A stretch of DNA of 64,000 bases from Tunturibacter psychrotolerans (lineage in GTDB: Bacteria; Acidobacteriota; Terriglobia; Terriglobales; Acidobacteriaceae), in contig NZ_CP132942.1 in the NCBI RefSeq assembly GCF_040359615.1, forward strand, positions 930,001-994,000. The letters are read 5' to 3'. Made by a program: the position numbers and the translations under genes. Positions within the stretch are counted from its first letter, which is position 1. Each line of letters starts with the position of its first letter. The notes beneath the pieces are model-generated. The model did no database searches. It was given only the letters and a program-made list of their open reading frames with translations, and was not told the DNA's origin. Shown piece after piece: positions 43,902 through 52,709 of the stretch.

Positions 43902-45392
43902 ATGAGAGGTATTGCCGCTTTTGGTGTGGGGGCTGCGTTGTTGTTTGTTCAGACGGGGTTGGCTCAGATGGGCGCACCAGATACTCCGCCGCCGGTTTCA
44001 ATGCAGGCTTTTGCGGGGCCCCTGGCTGCAAAGTATCGCGTAGATGCAGATCGAATTCTGAAGGCGTCTGAGACCGAGGACGATGGATATGTTGCGCTGA
44101 CCTACCTATGCGACCACATCGGCAAGAGGCTGAGCGGATCGCCACAGCTGAACACTGCGGTGGAGTGGGGCGCGGAGTTGATGCGCAAGGCTGGGTTGCA
44201 GAATGTGACGGTGCAGCCGGTTATGGTGCCCCATTGGGTGAGGGGGAGCGAGTCGGGTGCGATTGTCGCTCCCGTGACGAAGCCGCTGCATATGCTGGGG
44301 CTGGGGATGAGCGTGGGTACGCCGAAGGAAGGGATCACAGCGGAGGTGGTGTTTGTGCCGAGCTTTGCTGCGCTGGATGCGATGTCTGCGGAGCAGGTGA
44401 AGGGAAAGATTGTGGTGTTCAATCCTGGCTGGCATGGTTATGGGTTCAATGTGATGTATCGCGGACTCGGACCGTCGAAGGCTGCGGCGAAGGGCGCTGT
44501 TGGGGTGTTGGTGCGTTCGGCGACGGGCCTCGCGATGCAGACGCCGCATACGGGTGCGCTGCGGTATGACGAGAAGGTGCCGAAGATTCCGGCGGCTGCG
44601 ATCTCGGTGGAAGATGCGCTAATGATCGAGCGGTTGTGCAAGGAAGGACCGGTGAAGGTGCATCTGCAGATGGATGCGCATATGGAACCGGAGGTGAAGG
44701 CCGGTAATGTGATCGGCGAGATTGTGGGAAGTGAGCATCCTGAGCAGGTGGTGGTGATTGGCGGCCATATCGATTCGTGGGATGTTGGGCAAGGCGCGCA
44801 GGACGATGGATCGGGAATCATGGGGGCGTTCCAGGCGGTTACGCTGATTCACAAGCTGGGACTGAAGCCGAAACGGACGATTCGCCTGGTGTTTTGGGTG
44901 AATGAAGAGAATGGCGGAGCGGGCGGAGTAGCTTATCGCAAGATGGTCGGCGAGAAGATTAAGGATCAAGTCGCGGCGATTGAGATGGATGAAGGGGCGG
45001 AGAAGCCGTTGGGGATGGGGTACGGTGGGTTCGAGTCGATGATGCCGGGTGCGGCGCCGTTTGATCTGAATAAACTCCCGCCGGATCAGCAGCAGTCGTA
45101 TGCTGCGTTGCAGGATATCGCTTCTCTGCTGGGACCGATTGGTGCGGATCGGGTGCTGCCGGGTGGGGGTGGATCGGATATCGAGCCGCTGACTGATGAT
45201 GGAGTGCCTGCGCTGGCTCCGCGGACTGACGATCAGCACTACTTCGACTGGCACCATACGGATGCGGATACCTTGGATAAGGTCGATCCGAAGGAGTTCC
45301 GGAAGAACGCTGCGATGTTGGCGGTAGTGACGTATGTGCTGGCCGATATGGATGGGCGGCTGGCTGGGAAGAATGCTGCTGCTGCGAAGTAG
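43902..45392 (+). CDS. Secreted M28-family metallopeptidase
   Basis: A protein of 496 residues with a signal peptide, a PA-type insert (about 130-255) and an M28 domain. Zinc ligands are visible in GGHIDSWDVG (His, Asp), DDGSG (Asp), NEENGGAG (catalytic Glu pair), EMDEGAE and DWHHTDADT (His). Relatives are aminopeptidases or carboxypeptidases. The ATG at 43902 follows AAGGAGATTTGCAC. A strong terminator follows. Confidence 0.9.
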   Translation: MRGIAAFGVGAALLFVQTGLAQMGAPDTPPPVSMQAFAGPLAAKYRVDADRILKASETEDDGYVALTYLCDHIGKRLSGSPQLNTAVEWGAELMRKAGLQNVTVQPVMVPHWVRGSESGAIVAPVTKPLHMLGLGMSVGTPKEGITAEVVFVPSFAALDAMSAEQVKGKIVVFNPGWHGYGFNVMYRGLGPSKAAAKGAVGVLVRSATGLAMQTPHTGALRYDEKVPKIPAAAISVEDALMIERLCKEGPVKVHLQMDAHMEPEVKAGNVIGEIVGSEHPEQVVVIGGHIDSWDVGQGAQDDGSGIMGAFQAVTLIHKLGLKPKRTIRLVFWVNEENGGAGGVAYRKMVGEKIKDQVAAIEMDEGAEKPLGMGYGGFESMMPGAAPFDLNKLPPDQQQSYAALQDIASLLGPIGADRVLPGGGGSDIEPLTDDGVPALAPRTDDQHYFDWHHTDADTLDKVDPKEFRKNAAMLAVVTYVLADMDGRLAGKNAAAAK

Positions 45393-45404
45393 TTTTTAGA
45401 AGCG

Positions 45405-45440
45405 AATGGCTGTAGTGGACGCTCCGCTACAGCCATTTTT
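45405..45440. terminator. Bidirectional terminator
   Basis: A perfect 11-bp stem AATGGCTGTAG/CTACAGCCATT (45405-45415 with 45427-45437) has an 11-base loop and is followed by TTTTT. It lies exactly between the convergent M28 and double-VOC genes. Confidence 0.88.
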
Positions 45441-45442
45441 GT

Positions 45443-46393
45443 TTAGTTCGGTGGCGGAGCGGTGGACGGTGGTACTGGCTTGCCATTTGCCGTTTCTGAC
45501 TCCATGAGTTCGACTCGTGTGCCGTCGGGATCGAAGAGATTGACCTGGCGTTTGCCGTTGACGCCGGTGTGAGGAGCTATTGGTTTGCCGTAGGTTTGGA
45601 AGGCGCGGCGAGATTCGAGGGTACTGATGGACTTTGCCACGTCGGGCACGAGGAGGGAGATGTGCTCCTGGCCGCCGCGTTTGTCGGGTGGCGGAAGATC
45701 GCGGTAGAGCATGAACTCTACGTAGTCTTTGCCGTCGGGCACCTGCATGTCGATCCAGCTTAGCTGCGTGCCGTTGGAGCTGCCACGCCAGAACTCGTGG
45801 AAGCCGAGAAGATCGCCGTAGAACTTGATGGACTTCTCGCTGTTGCCGACGAGAAAGCCGAGATGGTAGATGGAGTCGGAGATGTTCGTGGCAGGAAGAG
45901 ACTTGCCGGCGGTGCGAGCTTCGAGACCGTCTGGTTGCGGCTCGTCGAATTCGACGAGATTGCCGTCTGGATCTTTGATCGTCAGAGTGAGGTCGCCGGT
46001 TGTTACATTTTTGAGAACCGGTGAGGCGACTTGGACGCCACGGGAGATGAGGTAGCGGCGCATCCGTTCGGCGCTGGAGACGGTGAAGGCGATGTGACCC
46101 AGGCGGCCGGAGCCTGCGCGTGGCTGCAGGTTCAAGAGCTCGACGAACTGGTGGTCGTTGATCTTGAGGATAGCGTTAGTGATGGAGCCATCTGGATTCT
46201 TGTGTTCAGCGGATTCGTCGTAGCCGAGGAGGCCGTGCCAGAACTCAAGGGCTCTGGGTAGATCTGAGACGAAGAAGCCGACGTGCGAGATGCCGAGTAT
46301 CTTGGGACGAGTTGGTGCGGTTTGAGCCTGGATGGTCAGCGCGCAGGTGAAGAGGATTGTGCAGATTGCTGCTAGTCGCTTGCTTCGATTCAT
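45443..46393 (-). CDS. Exported protein with two VOC domains
   Basis: A protein of 316 residues. A signal peptide (CTILFTCALTIQAQ) precedes two tandem VOC domains, the first starting ISHVGFFVSDLPRALEFWH and the second IYHLGFLVGNSEKSIKFYG. Each has the DPDGNLVEF or DPDGTRVEL strand whose Glu is a usual metal ligand. Export of a VOC protein is uncommon but recurs in Acidobacteriota as far as I recall. Substrate unknown. ATG at 46423 is an alternative start. Confidence 0.82.
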   Translation of the reverse strand: MNRSKRLAAICTILFTCALTIQAQTAPTRPKILGISHVGFFVSDLPRALEFWHGLLGYDESAEHKNPDGSITNAILKINDHQFVELLNLQPRAGSGRLGHIAFTVSSAERMRRYLISRGVQVASPVLKNVTTGDLTLTIKDPDGNLVEFDEPQPDGLEARTAGKSLPATNISDSIYHLGFLVGNSEKSIKFYGDLLGFHEFWRGSSNGTQLSWIDMQVPDGKDYVEFMLYRDLPPPDKRGGQEHISLLVPDVAKSISTLESRRAFQTYGKPIAPHTGVNGKRQVNLFDPDGTRVELMESETANGKPVPPSTAPPPN

Positions 46394-46612
46394 CTGGAGT
46401 TGCGGTCCTTTCGTCGGAGTCATCGTACATGTCTCAGTGTGGGCTGAGGCCTGTGTTCTCTTGAAAATTCATGGTGCTTCGATTGACAGGGCAGGGCAGG
46501 CTCGATAGCCTCGAAGTTCGGCAGTGATTGGTGGGCCAATCTTTTTGCTGTCCGAATCCCAAGAGCCCTCGTCGGCGATGCACGCGATGCGATGGGGCGG
46601 AAGACTGGACAT

Positions 46613-47092
46613 ATGAGCACACGAGCTGATTTCAGCGTTGATGAGTGGGACCTCCTGCGTTCCTCTCCGTTTATGGCAAGCATTCTGGTGGTGGCGGCCA
46701 GCCCGAGCGGACCGATTGGCCTCGTTCAGGAGTCGACCGCTGCGGGCAAGATGATTTTGACCGCTGCTTCGACTGCGCAGACGCCTCTACTGAAGGATCT
46801 TGCTTCAGATCTGACGCAGAAGATGTCGATCCCCAAGCCTCCGGCTGGAGCCACCCCTGCACAGGTGCAGGGTGCGGCTACCGAGATCCTGAAGCGGACT
46901 TCGGATCTGCTGGCGCAGAAGGCTACGCCGGAAGAAGCGACCGAGTTGAAGCAGTGGCTGGCCGGAGTTGCGAAGGCGACCGCGGAGGCGACCAAGGAAG
47001 GCGGCTTTCTCGGCTTCGGAGGGACTCTGGTCTCCGATGAGGAGAAGGCGGCGCTGGCTACGGTCAACTCTACGCTGGGGCTTGCGGCCTAG
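46613..47092 (+). CDS. Conserved hypothetical protein
   Basis: A protein of 159 residues, mostly helical and rich in Ala, Thr and Glu, beginning STRADFSVDEWDLLRSSPFM, then GGFLGFGGTLVSDEE near the end. No signal peptide. The pattern of a short structured N-terminus and a central glycine-rich loop is reminiscent of small stress-associated proteins. I cannot assign a family. It is convergent with the aldehyde dehydrogenase gene (11-base gap). Confidence 0.65.
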   Translation: MSTRADFSVDEWDLLRSSPFMASILVVAASPSGPIGLVQESTAAGKMILTAASTAQTPLLKDLASDLTQKMSIPKPPAGATPAQVQGAATEILKRTSDLLAQKATPEEATELKQWLAGVAKATAEATKEGGFLGFGGTLVSDEEKAALATVNSTLGLAA

Positions 47093-47103
47093 GTTCAGCA
47101 CGT

Positions 47104-48606
47104 TTAGTCGATGTCGAAGCTGACTCCTTGTGCGAGGGGCAGGTCGGTACCGTAGTTGATGGTGTTGGTGGCGCGGCGCATGTACTGCTTCCATGCGTCG
47201 GAGCCGGACTCGCGTCCTCCGCCGGTTTCTTTTTCGCCGCCGAAGGCTCCGCCGATCTCTGCGCCCGAGGTTCCGATGTTGACGTTGGCGATGCCGCAGT
47301 CGGAGCCGGTGGCGGAGAGGAAGAGCTCGGCTTCGCGAAGGTTCATGGTGAAGATCGACGAGGAGAGGCCCTGGGGAACGTCGTTGTGGAGGGCGAGGGC
47401 GTCGGCGAAGTCGGAGTATTTGAGGACGTAGAGGATGGGGGCGAAGGTTTCGCGCTTGACGGTGTCGGTCTGGGAGCCGATCTCGACGAGGGCGGGGCGG
47501 ACATAGAAGGCTTCGTCGTTCGTGGTGGGGACTCGGTCTCCGCCGGTGACGGCTGCTCCGGAGGTGCGGGCCTCTTCGAGGGACTTCTGCATGGCGTTGT
47601 AGGAGCGCTCGTCGATGAGCGGGCCTACGAGGGTGCCTTGTGCGCCGGGGTCGCCGATGACGACGGAGCCGTAGACCTTTTTGAGCTGTGGAATGAGCTT
47701 GTCGTAGACATCAGCGTGGACGATGAGGCGGCGGAGCGTCGTGCAGCGCTGGCCTGCGGTGCCCATGGCGGAGAAGGCGATGGCGCGGAGGGTCAGGTCG
47801 AGGTCGGCGGTGGGGGCGACGATGGCTGCGTTGTTGCCACCTAGCTCTAGGATGGCTTTGGCGAAGCGTGCGGCGAGCTTCGGGGCTACGGCGCGGCCCA
47901 TGGCGGTCGATCCGGTGGCGGAGACGAGGGGGATGAGCGGGCTGTCGACGAGTTGCTCGCCTACCTTGGCGTCGCCGATGAGGAGAGTGGCGAGGCCTGT
48001 GGGAACGCCGCCAAACTTTTTCGCGGCTCGCTCGAAGATGGCCTGGGTGGCGAGGGCGGTGAGGGGAGTTTTTTCGCTGGGCTTCCAGACGACGGCGTCA
48101 CCCGAGACGAGGGCGAGCGCGGCGTTCCAGCTCCAGACGGCGACGGGGAAGTTGAAGGCGGAGATGATGCCGACGACGCCGAGGGGGTGCCAGGTCTCCA
48201 TCATGCGGTGCTTGGCGCGCTCGGAGGGGACGGTGAGTCCGGCTAGCTGGCGGGAAAGACCGGCGGCGTAGGTGCAGATGTCGATCATCTCCTGGACTTC
48301 GCCGTGGCCTTCGGAGAGGAGCTTGCCGGTTTCGATGGTGACTAGGCGGCCGAGGGGTTCGAGGTTGGTGCGGAGCTCTTCGCCGAGGAGGCGGATCAGT
48401 TCGCCGCGTTTGGGGGCGGGGACGTTGCGCCACTCGAGGTAGGCGGCGTGGGCCTGGGCGATGGCTTTGTTGGCGGCCTCGGGCGTGATGGTGGCGATCT
48501 GGGCGATGACCTCGCCGGTGATGGGGGTGCGGACGGTGAGGTTGCCGGTGGTGGCGGGGACTCCGAGGTGCGCGAGGATGGCTTCGACTTCTTTTCTGAT
48601 CGTCAT
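47104..48606 (-). CDS. Aldehyde dehydrogenase, ALDH7-like
   Basis: A protein of 500 residues. The NAD-binding segment is GIISAFNFPVAVWSWN, the catalytic Glu lies in LELGGNNA and the catalytic Cys in GQRCTTLRR. The conserved end GGAFGGEKETGGGRESGSD is characteristic of the ALDH7 (antiquitin, aminoadipate-semialdehyde/piperideine-6-carboxylate dehydrogenase) group. That points to lysine catabolism, although no other lysine gene is nearby. The ATG at 48606 is used. Confidence 0.9.
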   Translation of the reverse strand: MTIRKEVEAILAHLGVPATTGNLTVRTPITGEVIAQIATITPEAANKAIAQAHAAYLEWRNVPAPKRGELIRLLGEELRTNLEPLGRLVTIETGKLLSEGHGEVQEMIDICTYAAGLSRQLAGLTVPSERAKHRMMETWHPLGVVGIISAFNFPVAVWSWNAALALVSGDAVVWKPSEKTPLTALATQAIFERAAKKFGGVPTGLATLLIGDAKVGEQLVDSPLIPLVSATGSTAMGRAVAPKLAARFAKAILELGGNNAAIVAPTADLDLTLRAIAFSAMGTAGQRCTTLRRLIVHADVYDKLIPQLKKVYGSVVIGDPGAQGTLVGPLIDERSYNAMQKSLEEARTSGAAVTGGDRVPTTNDEAFYVRPALVEIGSQTDTVKRETFAPILYVLKYSDFADALALHNDVPQGLSSSIFTMNLREAELFLSATGSDCGIANVNIGTSGAEIGGAFGGEKETGGGRESGSDAWKQYMRRATNTINYGTDLPLAQGVSFDID

Positions 48607-48965
48607 GGTTTGTCTGGATTGTTCTCGTGGGCTAGCGTAGTTGGTTCGGGTCAAGGGTGGCAAGTTGCCGGCAGGGGGGTACCCCCCCTATATGATTCGC
48701 GTAAATACCTTTGAATCAGTAGTTTAAAACCGACGTCGCCTCGCAAAATCGTCATAACAAAGGGCTTATATGCAAATTCGTCCAAGCAAAGGGGTTACGG
48801 GTTTGCAATAGAAAAAGCCCCAATTAGATCGGGGCTTTTCCAACTCTGATACCAGTATAGCGATTGGAGGGGAACTAATACGCCACGCGAATGCGCTGGA
48901 TTGACGCGGGTTTTCGCGACTGAGGGGATTGACAACCATTTATCCGGTTAGACAGTTATATGAAA
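48607..48965. other. Intergenic region with terminator-like hairpin
   Basis: A 359-base gap. It contains a run of G and C at 48671-48690, the hairpin at 48813-48839 and a TTGACA hexamer at 48929 without a matching -10 box. No coding frame or tRNA could be supported. Confidence 0.4.
48813..48839. terminator. Bidirectional terminator hairpin
   Basis: The stem AAAAGCCCC/GGGGCTTTT (48813-48821 with 48831-48839) has a 9-base loop and A/T runs on both sides. It can end transcription of the VWFA-related gene coming from the right. It would also stop any read-through from the left. Confidence 0.75.
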
Positions 48966-50180
48966 TCACGGCTTTGGCAGCGCTTTCCGACTACCGACCT
49001 CGGGCGTTCGCGACGGGTCTGCTTGAATGGTTTTCGTACTTTCTCTTTCGTCTGCGCTCGCAACCGGAACAGTGATTCCAGTGGCCGCGATATAGAGATT
49101 GCTCTTCTTTCTATACGACACAGCGATGGTGTGAACGCCAGCCTCTTCGTTTGTCCCACGTGGGAACTCGAGGATGTAGCGCTCCCGCAACATTTGCGTG
49201 AACTCCTTAAGCCGGAAGATGGTGGTGTGCTCGCTGGCTTGCAACTCGATTCCACCGCTGTTCACGCATATCTGTTCGAACTTGTCCTCGGGGCCACCGA
49301 AGGAGGGCGATCTTATGTGACGTATCTCTGTTGTTTCACCTGTTGGTTTCTCAAGCTTCAAGACGGTCATTATGGTCGGCAGAAGACCGAAGACAGTCTC
49401 GGAGCGGATCTGTGCATGGAACATGACGTCTTTCCAGAGGGTCTTGCTGCCGGTGTCTTCGCCATCGGTGATGGCCAGGAGTACGCGTCTGCCTGGTTGC
49501 TTGTCGAGGTCTTTGAGCACCTCTGACATAGAGTCCCATAATGGCAGGGTGGTCCTGCAGTATGGCGGAGGGATTTTCTTCTCTCTCTTTAGCTCTTCGT
49601 TTTGCGTTTGACGAATCTTCCATGGCGCCATGGCTCTCGTAACCCCGTCGGCGAGCGCGGCCGGATTTGCCCCGGTGCCGTAGATCGTGCGGATCAGGTT
49701 GCAATCAATGGCGTAGACCGAGACGCGATCCTGGGAATGGAGGAAATCAGGCGGGAGCGCAGCGATGGCTGTGATGAGCGACGGCAGTAGTTCGTTGCCG
49801 GGTTTGCTTGCGTCGATAAGGATTGCCAGGGAGATTGGATCATCGCCCTCCCGGCGAACGTAGGTTGGGCGAAACAGCGGCCCGGAGTCGAGGCTGATGC
49901 GGAATCCCGATGGGTCGATCGGCTTCATTCGATCGTAGTCGTGAGAGAGGACGAGGACGGGGACCTGCTTGAGATTGGTGTAGACGCGGAGTGTGGGAGT
50001 GGGGGGAGTTGCTGTGGAAGATGCTGGGGGCTGCGCGGCAGGCGTTGCTTCGGGATTTGACTGGGCGCTGAAGCAAGTTGCAGTTAGTGTGAGGACCAGA
50101 GCGATGATGCAGGCAGGCATCCGAGCCAGGCCTGACGGCCTCTTTCTTTTTGAGATCATCCGCTGAACCTCTCTGCTCAC
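48966..50180 (-). CDS. VWFA-related Acidobacterial-type protein 1
   Basis: A protein of 404 residues with a signal peptide and a von Willebrand A-like domain of the TIGR03436 type: LRVYTNLKQVPVLVLSHDY, ISLAILIDASKPG (an incomplete MIDAS, D-x-S), LLAITDGEDTGS and a C-terminal beta domain. The GTG at 50180 is chosen because GGAGGTCGAACAGACC upstream matches the start region of its neighbour. It is a close paralogue of the gene at 50477-51628. Function is unknown; exported and probably a binding protein. Confidence 0.85.
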   Translation of the reverse strand: MSREVQRMISKRKRPSGLARMPACIIALVLTLTATCFSAQSNPEATPAAQPPASSTATPPTPTLRVYTNLKQVPVLVLSHDYDRMKPIDPSGFRISLDSGPLFRPTYVRREGDDPISLAILIDASKPGNELLPSLITAIAALPPDFLHSQDRVSVYAIDCNLIRTIYGTGANPAALADGVTRAMAPWKIRQTQNEELKREKKIPPPYCRTTLPLWDSMSEVLKDLDKQPGRRVLLAITDGEDTGSKTLWKDVMFHAQIRSETVFGLLPTIMTVLKLEKPTGETTEIRHIRSPSFGGPEDKFEQICVNSGGIELQASEHTTIFRLKEFTQMLRERYILEFPRGTNEEAGVHTIAVSYRKKSNLYIAATGITVPVASADERESTKTIQADPSRTPEVGSRKALPKP

Positions 50181-50268
50181 GGTCTGTTCGACCTCCGCGA
50201 CGTCTCTCTCGACAGCGATCATTCTATAGGAGAATGAAAGAGGGTTGATGAGTTGCCAGGGAGGACGT

Positions 50269-50476
50269 TCACGCTGGGTGGGCCGCGAGGAACTTTTTGT
50301 ATTCGGCATCGAGGCCGGTGATAAGGGTCTCAACTAACAGCAGCTGCCTTGAATGACTTCGATGTGATCTTTCATCGTTGGAGCGTCGTCCGGTGTGGGA
50401 TCTTCGTTCCCGGATGTATTCAGCATGGGGCCGATGCTGAGGATTGCATCCGTGGAGCCTGCATAGCATTTGGAGA
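50269..50476 (-). pseudogene. Remnant of the 52710-53381 gene family, frameshifted
   Basis: The minus strand encodes the C-terminal part of a homologue of the protein at 52710-53381. DAILSIGPMLNTSGNEDP and HIEVIQG are in one frame; LLLVETLITGLDAEYKKF, ending LAAHPA, is in another. The frames join if one C is restored near 50343, where the intact gene has GGCCAG-like and the remnant GGCAG. The first 150 or so codons are missing: homology begins at the stop of the VWFA gene. A decayed duplicate. Confidence 0.8.
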
Positions 50477-51628
50477 TCAGAACTTTGGCAGCACCGTCCG
50501 ACTACCAAACTCCGGCGTTCGCGACGGGTCTGCTTGAATGGTTTTCCTGCTTTCTTTTTCGTCTTCACTCGCAACCGGAACAGTGATTCCAGTGGCCGTG
50601 ATAAAGAGATTGCTCTTCTTCTTGTAAGACACCGCGATTATGTGGACACCTGGCTTTTCGTTTGGCACACGCGGGTACTCGAGGATGTAGCGCTCCCGCA
50701 ACATCTGCGTGAACTCCTTGAGTCGGAGAATGGTAGTGTGCTCGTTGGCTTGCAACTCGACGCCACCGCTGTTCACGCATATCTGTTTGAACTTGTCCTC
50801 GGCGTCACCGGAGGAGGGCGGATTTTTGGTCGACAGTAGACCGAAGACAGTCTCGGAGTGGATCTGTGCATGGAACATGACGTCTTTCCAGAGGGTCTTG
50901 CTGCCGTCGTCTCCGCCATCGGTGATGGCCAGGAGTATGCGTCTGCCTGGTTGCTGGTCGAGGTCTTTGAGCACCTCGGACATAGAGTCCCATAACGGCA
51001 GTCCGGCTCTGCAGTATGGCTGAGGGATCTTATTCTCTTTCTTCAGCTTTTCGTTTTGCGTTTGACGAATCTGCCATGGCGCCATGGCTTTCTTAACCCC
51101 TTCGGCGACCGCCGCCGGATTTGCCCCGGTGTCGTAGATCGTGCGGATGAGGGTGCAATCGATGGCGTAGACCGAGACACGATCCTGGGGATGGAGAAAA
51201 TCGGGCGGGAGCGCAGCGAGGGCTTCCATGAGTGACGGCAGAAGTTCGGGGTAAGGTTTGCTTGCGTCGATGAGGATTGCCAGGGAGATTGGGTCATCAC
51301 CCTGCTGGCGAACGTAGGTTGGGCGAAACAGCGGCCCCGAGTCGAGGCTGATGCGGAAGCCGGATGGGTCGATCGGCTTTATTCGCTCGTAGTCGTGAGA
51401 TAGGACGAGGACGGAGACTTGCTTGAGATTGGTGTAGACGCGAAGGGTGGGAGCGGAGGGAGTTGCGGGTGTTGGAGATTGTGCCGGTTGGGCGGTTGGG
51501 GTTTGCGATTGCGCGTGGCTGCTGATTGCAGCGAGCAGAAATAAGAGAGCGATAGCGCTGAAAATCTTTCTTTGGGAACGTTGCGGTTGGCTTCTCTTCT
51601 GTACGGTCTGCTGTAGCCGTTGGTCCAT
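50477..51628 (-). CDS. VWFA-related Acidobacterial-type protein 2
   Basis: A protein of 383 residues, tandem paralogue of the gene at 48966-50180. It has a signal peptide, LRVYTNLKQVSVLVLSHDY, ISLAILIDASKPY, LLAITDGGDDGS and the same end (TIQADPSRTPE). It lacks about 20 residues present in protein 1 after VFGLL. The ATG at 51628 follows GCAGAGGTCGACGAGTCC. Both genes probably arose by local duplication. Confidence 0.85.
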   Translation of the reverse strand: MDQRLQQTVQKRSQPQRSQRKIFSAIALLFLLAAISSHAQSQTPTAQPAQSPTPATPSAPTLRVYTNLKQVSVLVLSHDYERIKPIDPSGFRISLDSGPLFRPTYVRQQGDDPISLAILIDASKPYPELLPSLMEALAALPPDFLHPQDRVSVYAIDCTLIRTIYDTGANPAAVAEGVKKAMAPWQIRQTQNEKLKKENKIPQPYCRAGLPLWDSMSEVLKDLDQQPGRRILLAITDGGDDGSKTLWKDVMFHAQIHSETVFGLLSTKNPPSSGDAEDKFKQICVNSGGVELQANEHTTILRLKEFTQMLRERYILEYPRVPNEKPGVHIIAVSYKKKSNLFITATGITVPVASEDEKESRKTIQADPSRTPEFGSRTVLPKF

Positions 51629-51670
51629 GGACTCGTCGACCTCTGCATCACCACTTCTACAGCGGAGATT

Positions 51671-52612
51671 TTATTCGAAGAGATGTGGACTTAGCATCTT
51701 TGCAACGGCGGGCTCGCCAGAAGGTGGGCCATCTATTCGCTGCGCGGGTGGCGTTGCCGTGGGATCAACTGCTGCGATGAGTTCGGCGCGAAGGCCTTTG
51801 GAGAAGTCGCCGGTGTGTAGCGGCGTGAGGTTCGCAAGCTGGAGTTGGCCGTTTTGATCGTTGAAGACGTGGTCCTCGGCCTGGGTGGTGCGATGGATCT
51901 TGTGGTGGGTGTAGGGCTCGAGCTGCATGAGTTGGGTTGCGATCTCTTCGGGGAAGAAGACCTGGCCGACGTGCGAGGTGTGACCGGCGGCGTAGGTGTT
52001 GTTTGCTTCGTGGCCGTCGATGCGGACTTTGAAGTGGATATGGTTGGTGCGGCCCATGTAGAAGCCGGGGAAGACGGTGCGAAAGTTGACGGAGCCGTCT
52101 GGCGCGGTGACTTGAATGCCGCGGAGGAAGGTGAGCTTGTCGGTGGGATGGTTTTCGGGCGGCGGGCCGAAGCCTTCGCGCGGGCCTGGGCGATTGTGTG
52201 GGTGGGTGGGGTCGAAGTTCGGCGGTGGGCCGGGCGGTTGTCCGTCGGGAGGTCCGCCTGGGGGGCCTCCTGGGCCCATGGGGTTCTGGGTGGTGTAGCC
52301 GGAGTAGAGGCCGAGGGCGTCGCAGTGCCAGATATCGACGGCAGCGTTGGTGAGTGGTTTGCAGGTGCGGGCGTCGAGGACTGCGATGCGAAGTTGGAGG
52401 GGGATGCCTTGGCGGTCTTCGACGATGTTTGAGCGGAGCAGTTCGTCGGCGACGTAGTAGGGGCCGACTTCCTGCTCGGGTGTGAGCTTGCAGACGTCGG
52501 AGTTTTGCAGAAGGCCCAGGGCAAAGGCTGCGCGCTGCAGTTCAAGGGTTGTCGCGAGGGCGATTGTGTTGGTGAGGAATGTGCGGCGACTGAATGCGGT
52601 TGGATTCTTCAT
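51671..52612 (-). CDS. Tat-exported intradiol ring-cleavage dioxygenase
   Basis: A protein of 313 residues with a twin-arginine signal (SRRTFLTN). The intradiol dioxygenase fold carries the Fe(III) ligands in VGPYYV (Tyr), VDIWHCDALGLYSGY (Tyr), and GRTNHIHFKV (two His). Such enzymes open catechol-type rings between the hydroxyls. A Gly/Pro-rich insertion of about 45 residues (GPGGPPGGPPDGQPPGPPP) lies between the second Tyr and the His pair. The ATG at 52612 has AGAGGGAC upstream. Substrate may be lignin- or humus-derived. Confidence 0.88.
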   Translation of the reverse strand: MKNPTAFSRRTFLTNTIALATTLELQRAAFALGLLQNSDVCKLTPEQEVGPYYVADELLRSNIVEDRQGIPLQLRIAVLDARTCKPLTNAAVDIWHCDALGLYSGYTTQNPMGPGGPPGGPPDGQPPGPPPNFDPTHPHNRPGPREGFGPPPENHPTDKLTFLRGIQVTAPDGSVNFRTVFPGFYMGRTNHIHFKVRIDGHEANNTYAAGHTSHVGQVFFPEEIATQLMQLEPYTHHKIHRTTQAEDHVFNDQNGQLQLANLTPLHTGDFSKGLRAELIAAVDPTATPPAQRIDGPPSGEPAVAKMLSPHLFE

Positions 52613-52709
52613 GTCCCTCTTGTGAGCAGGTGCAAGACTCACACGTGTAGACGCGGTTTTTGGCGACGCGACGACAGGGATACCGACATTTGGCGATTCC
52701 TATACAGCG

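Noticed and set aside
48720..48960. Possible tRNA or small RNA next to the hairpin at 48813
   Set aside because: No cloverleaf or anticodon arm could be formed; only the terminator-like hairpin and an isolated TTGACA are present.
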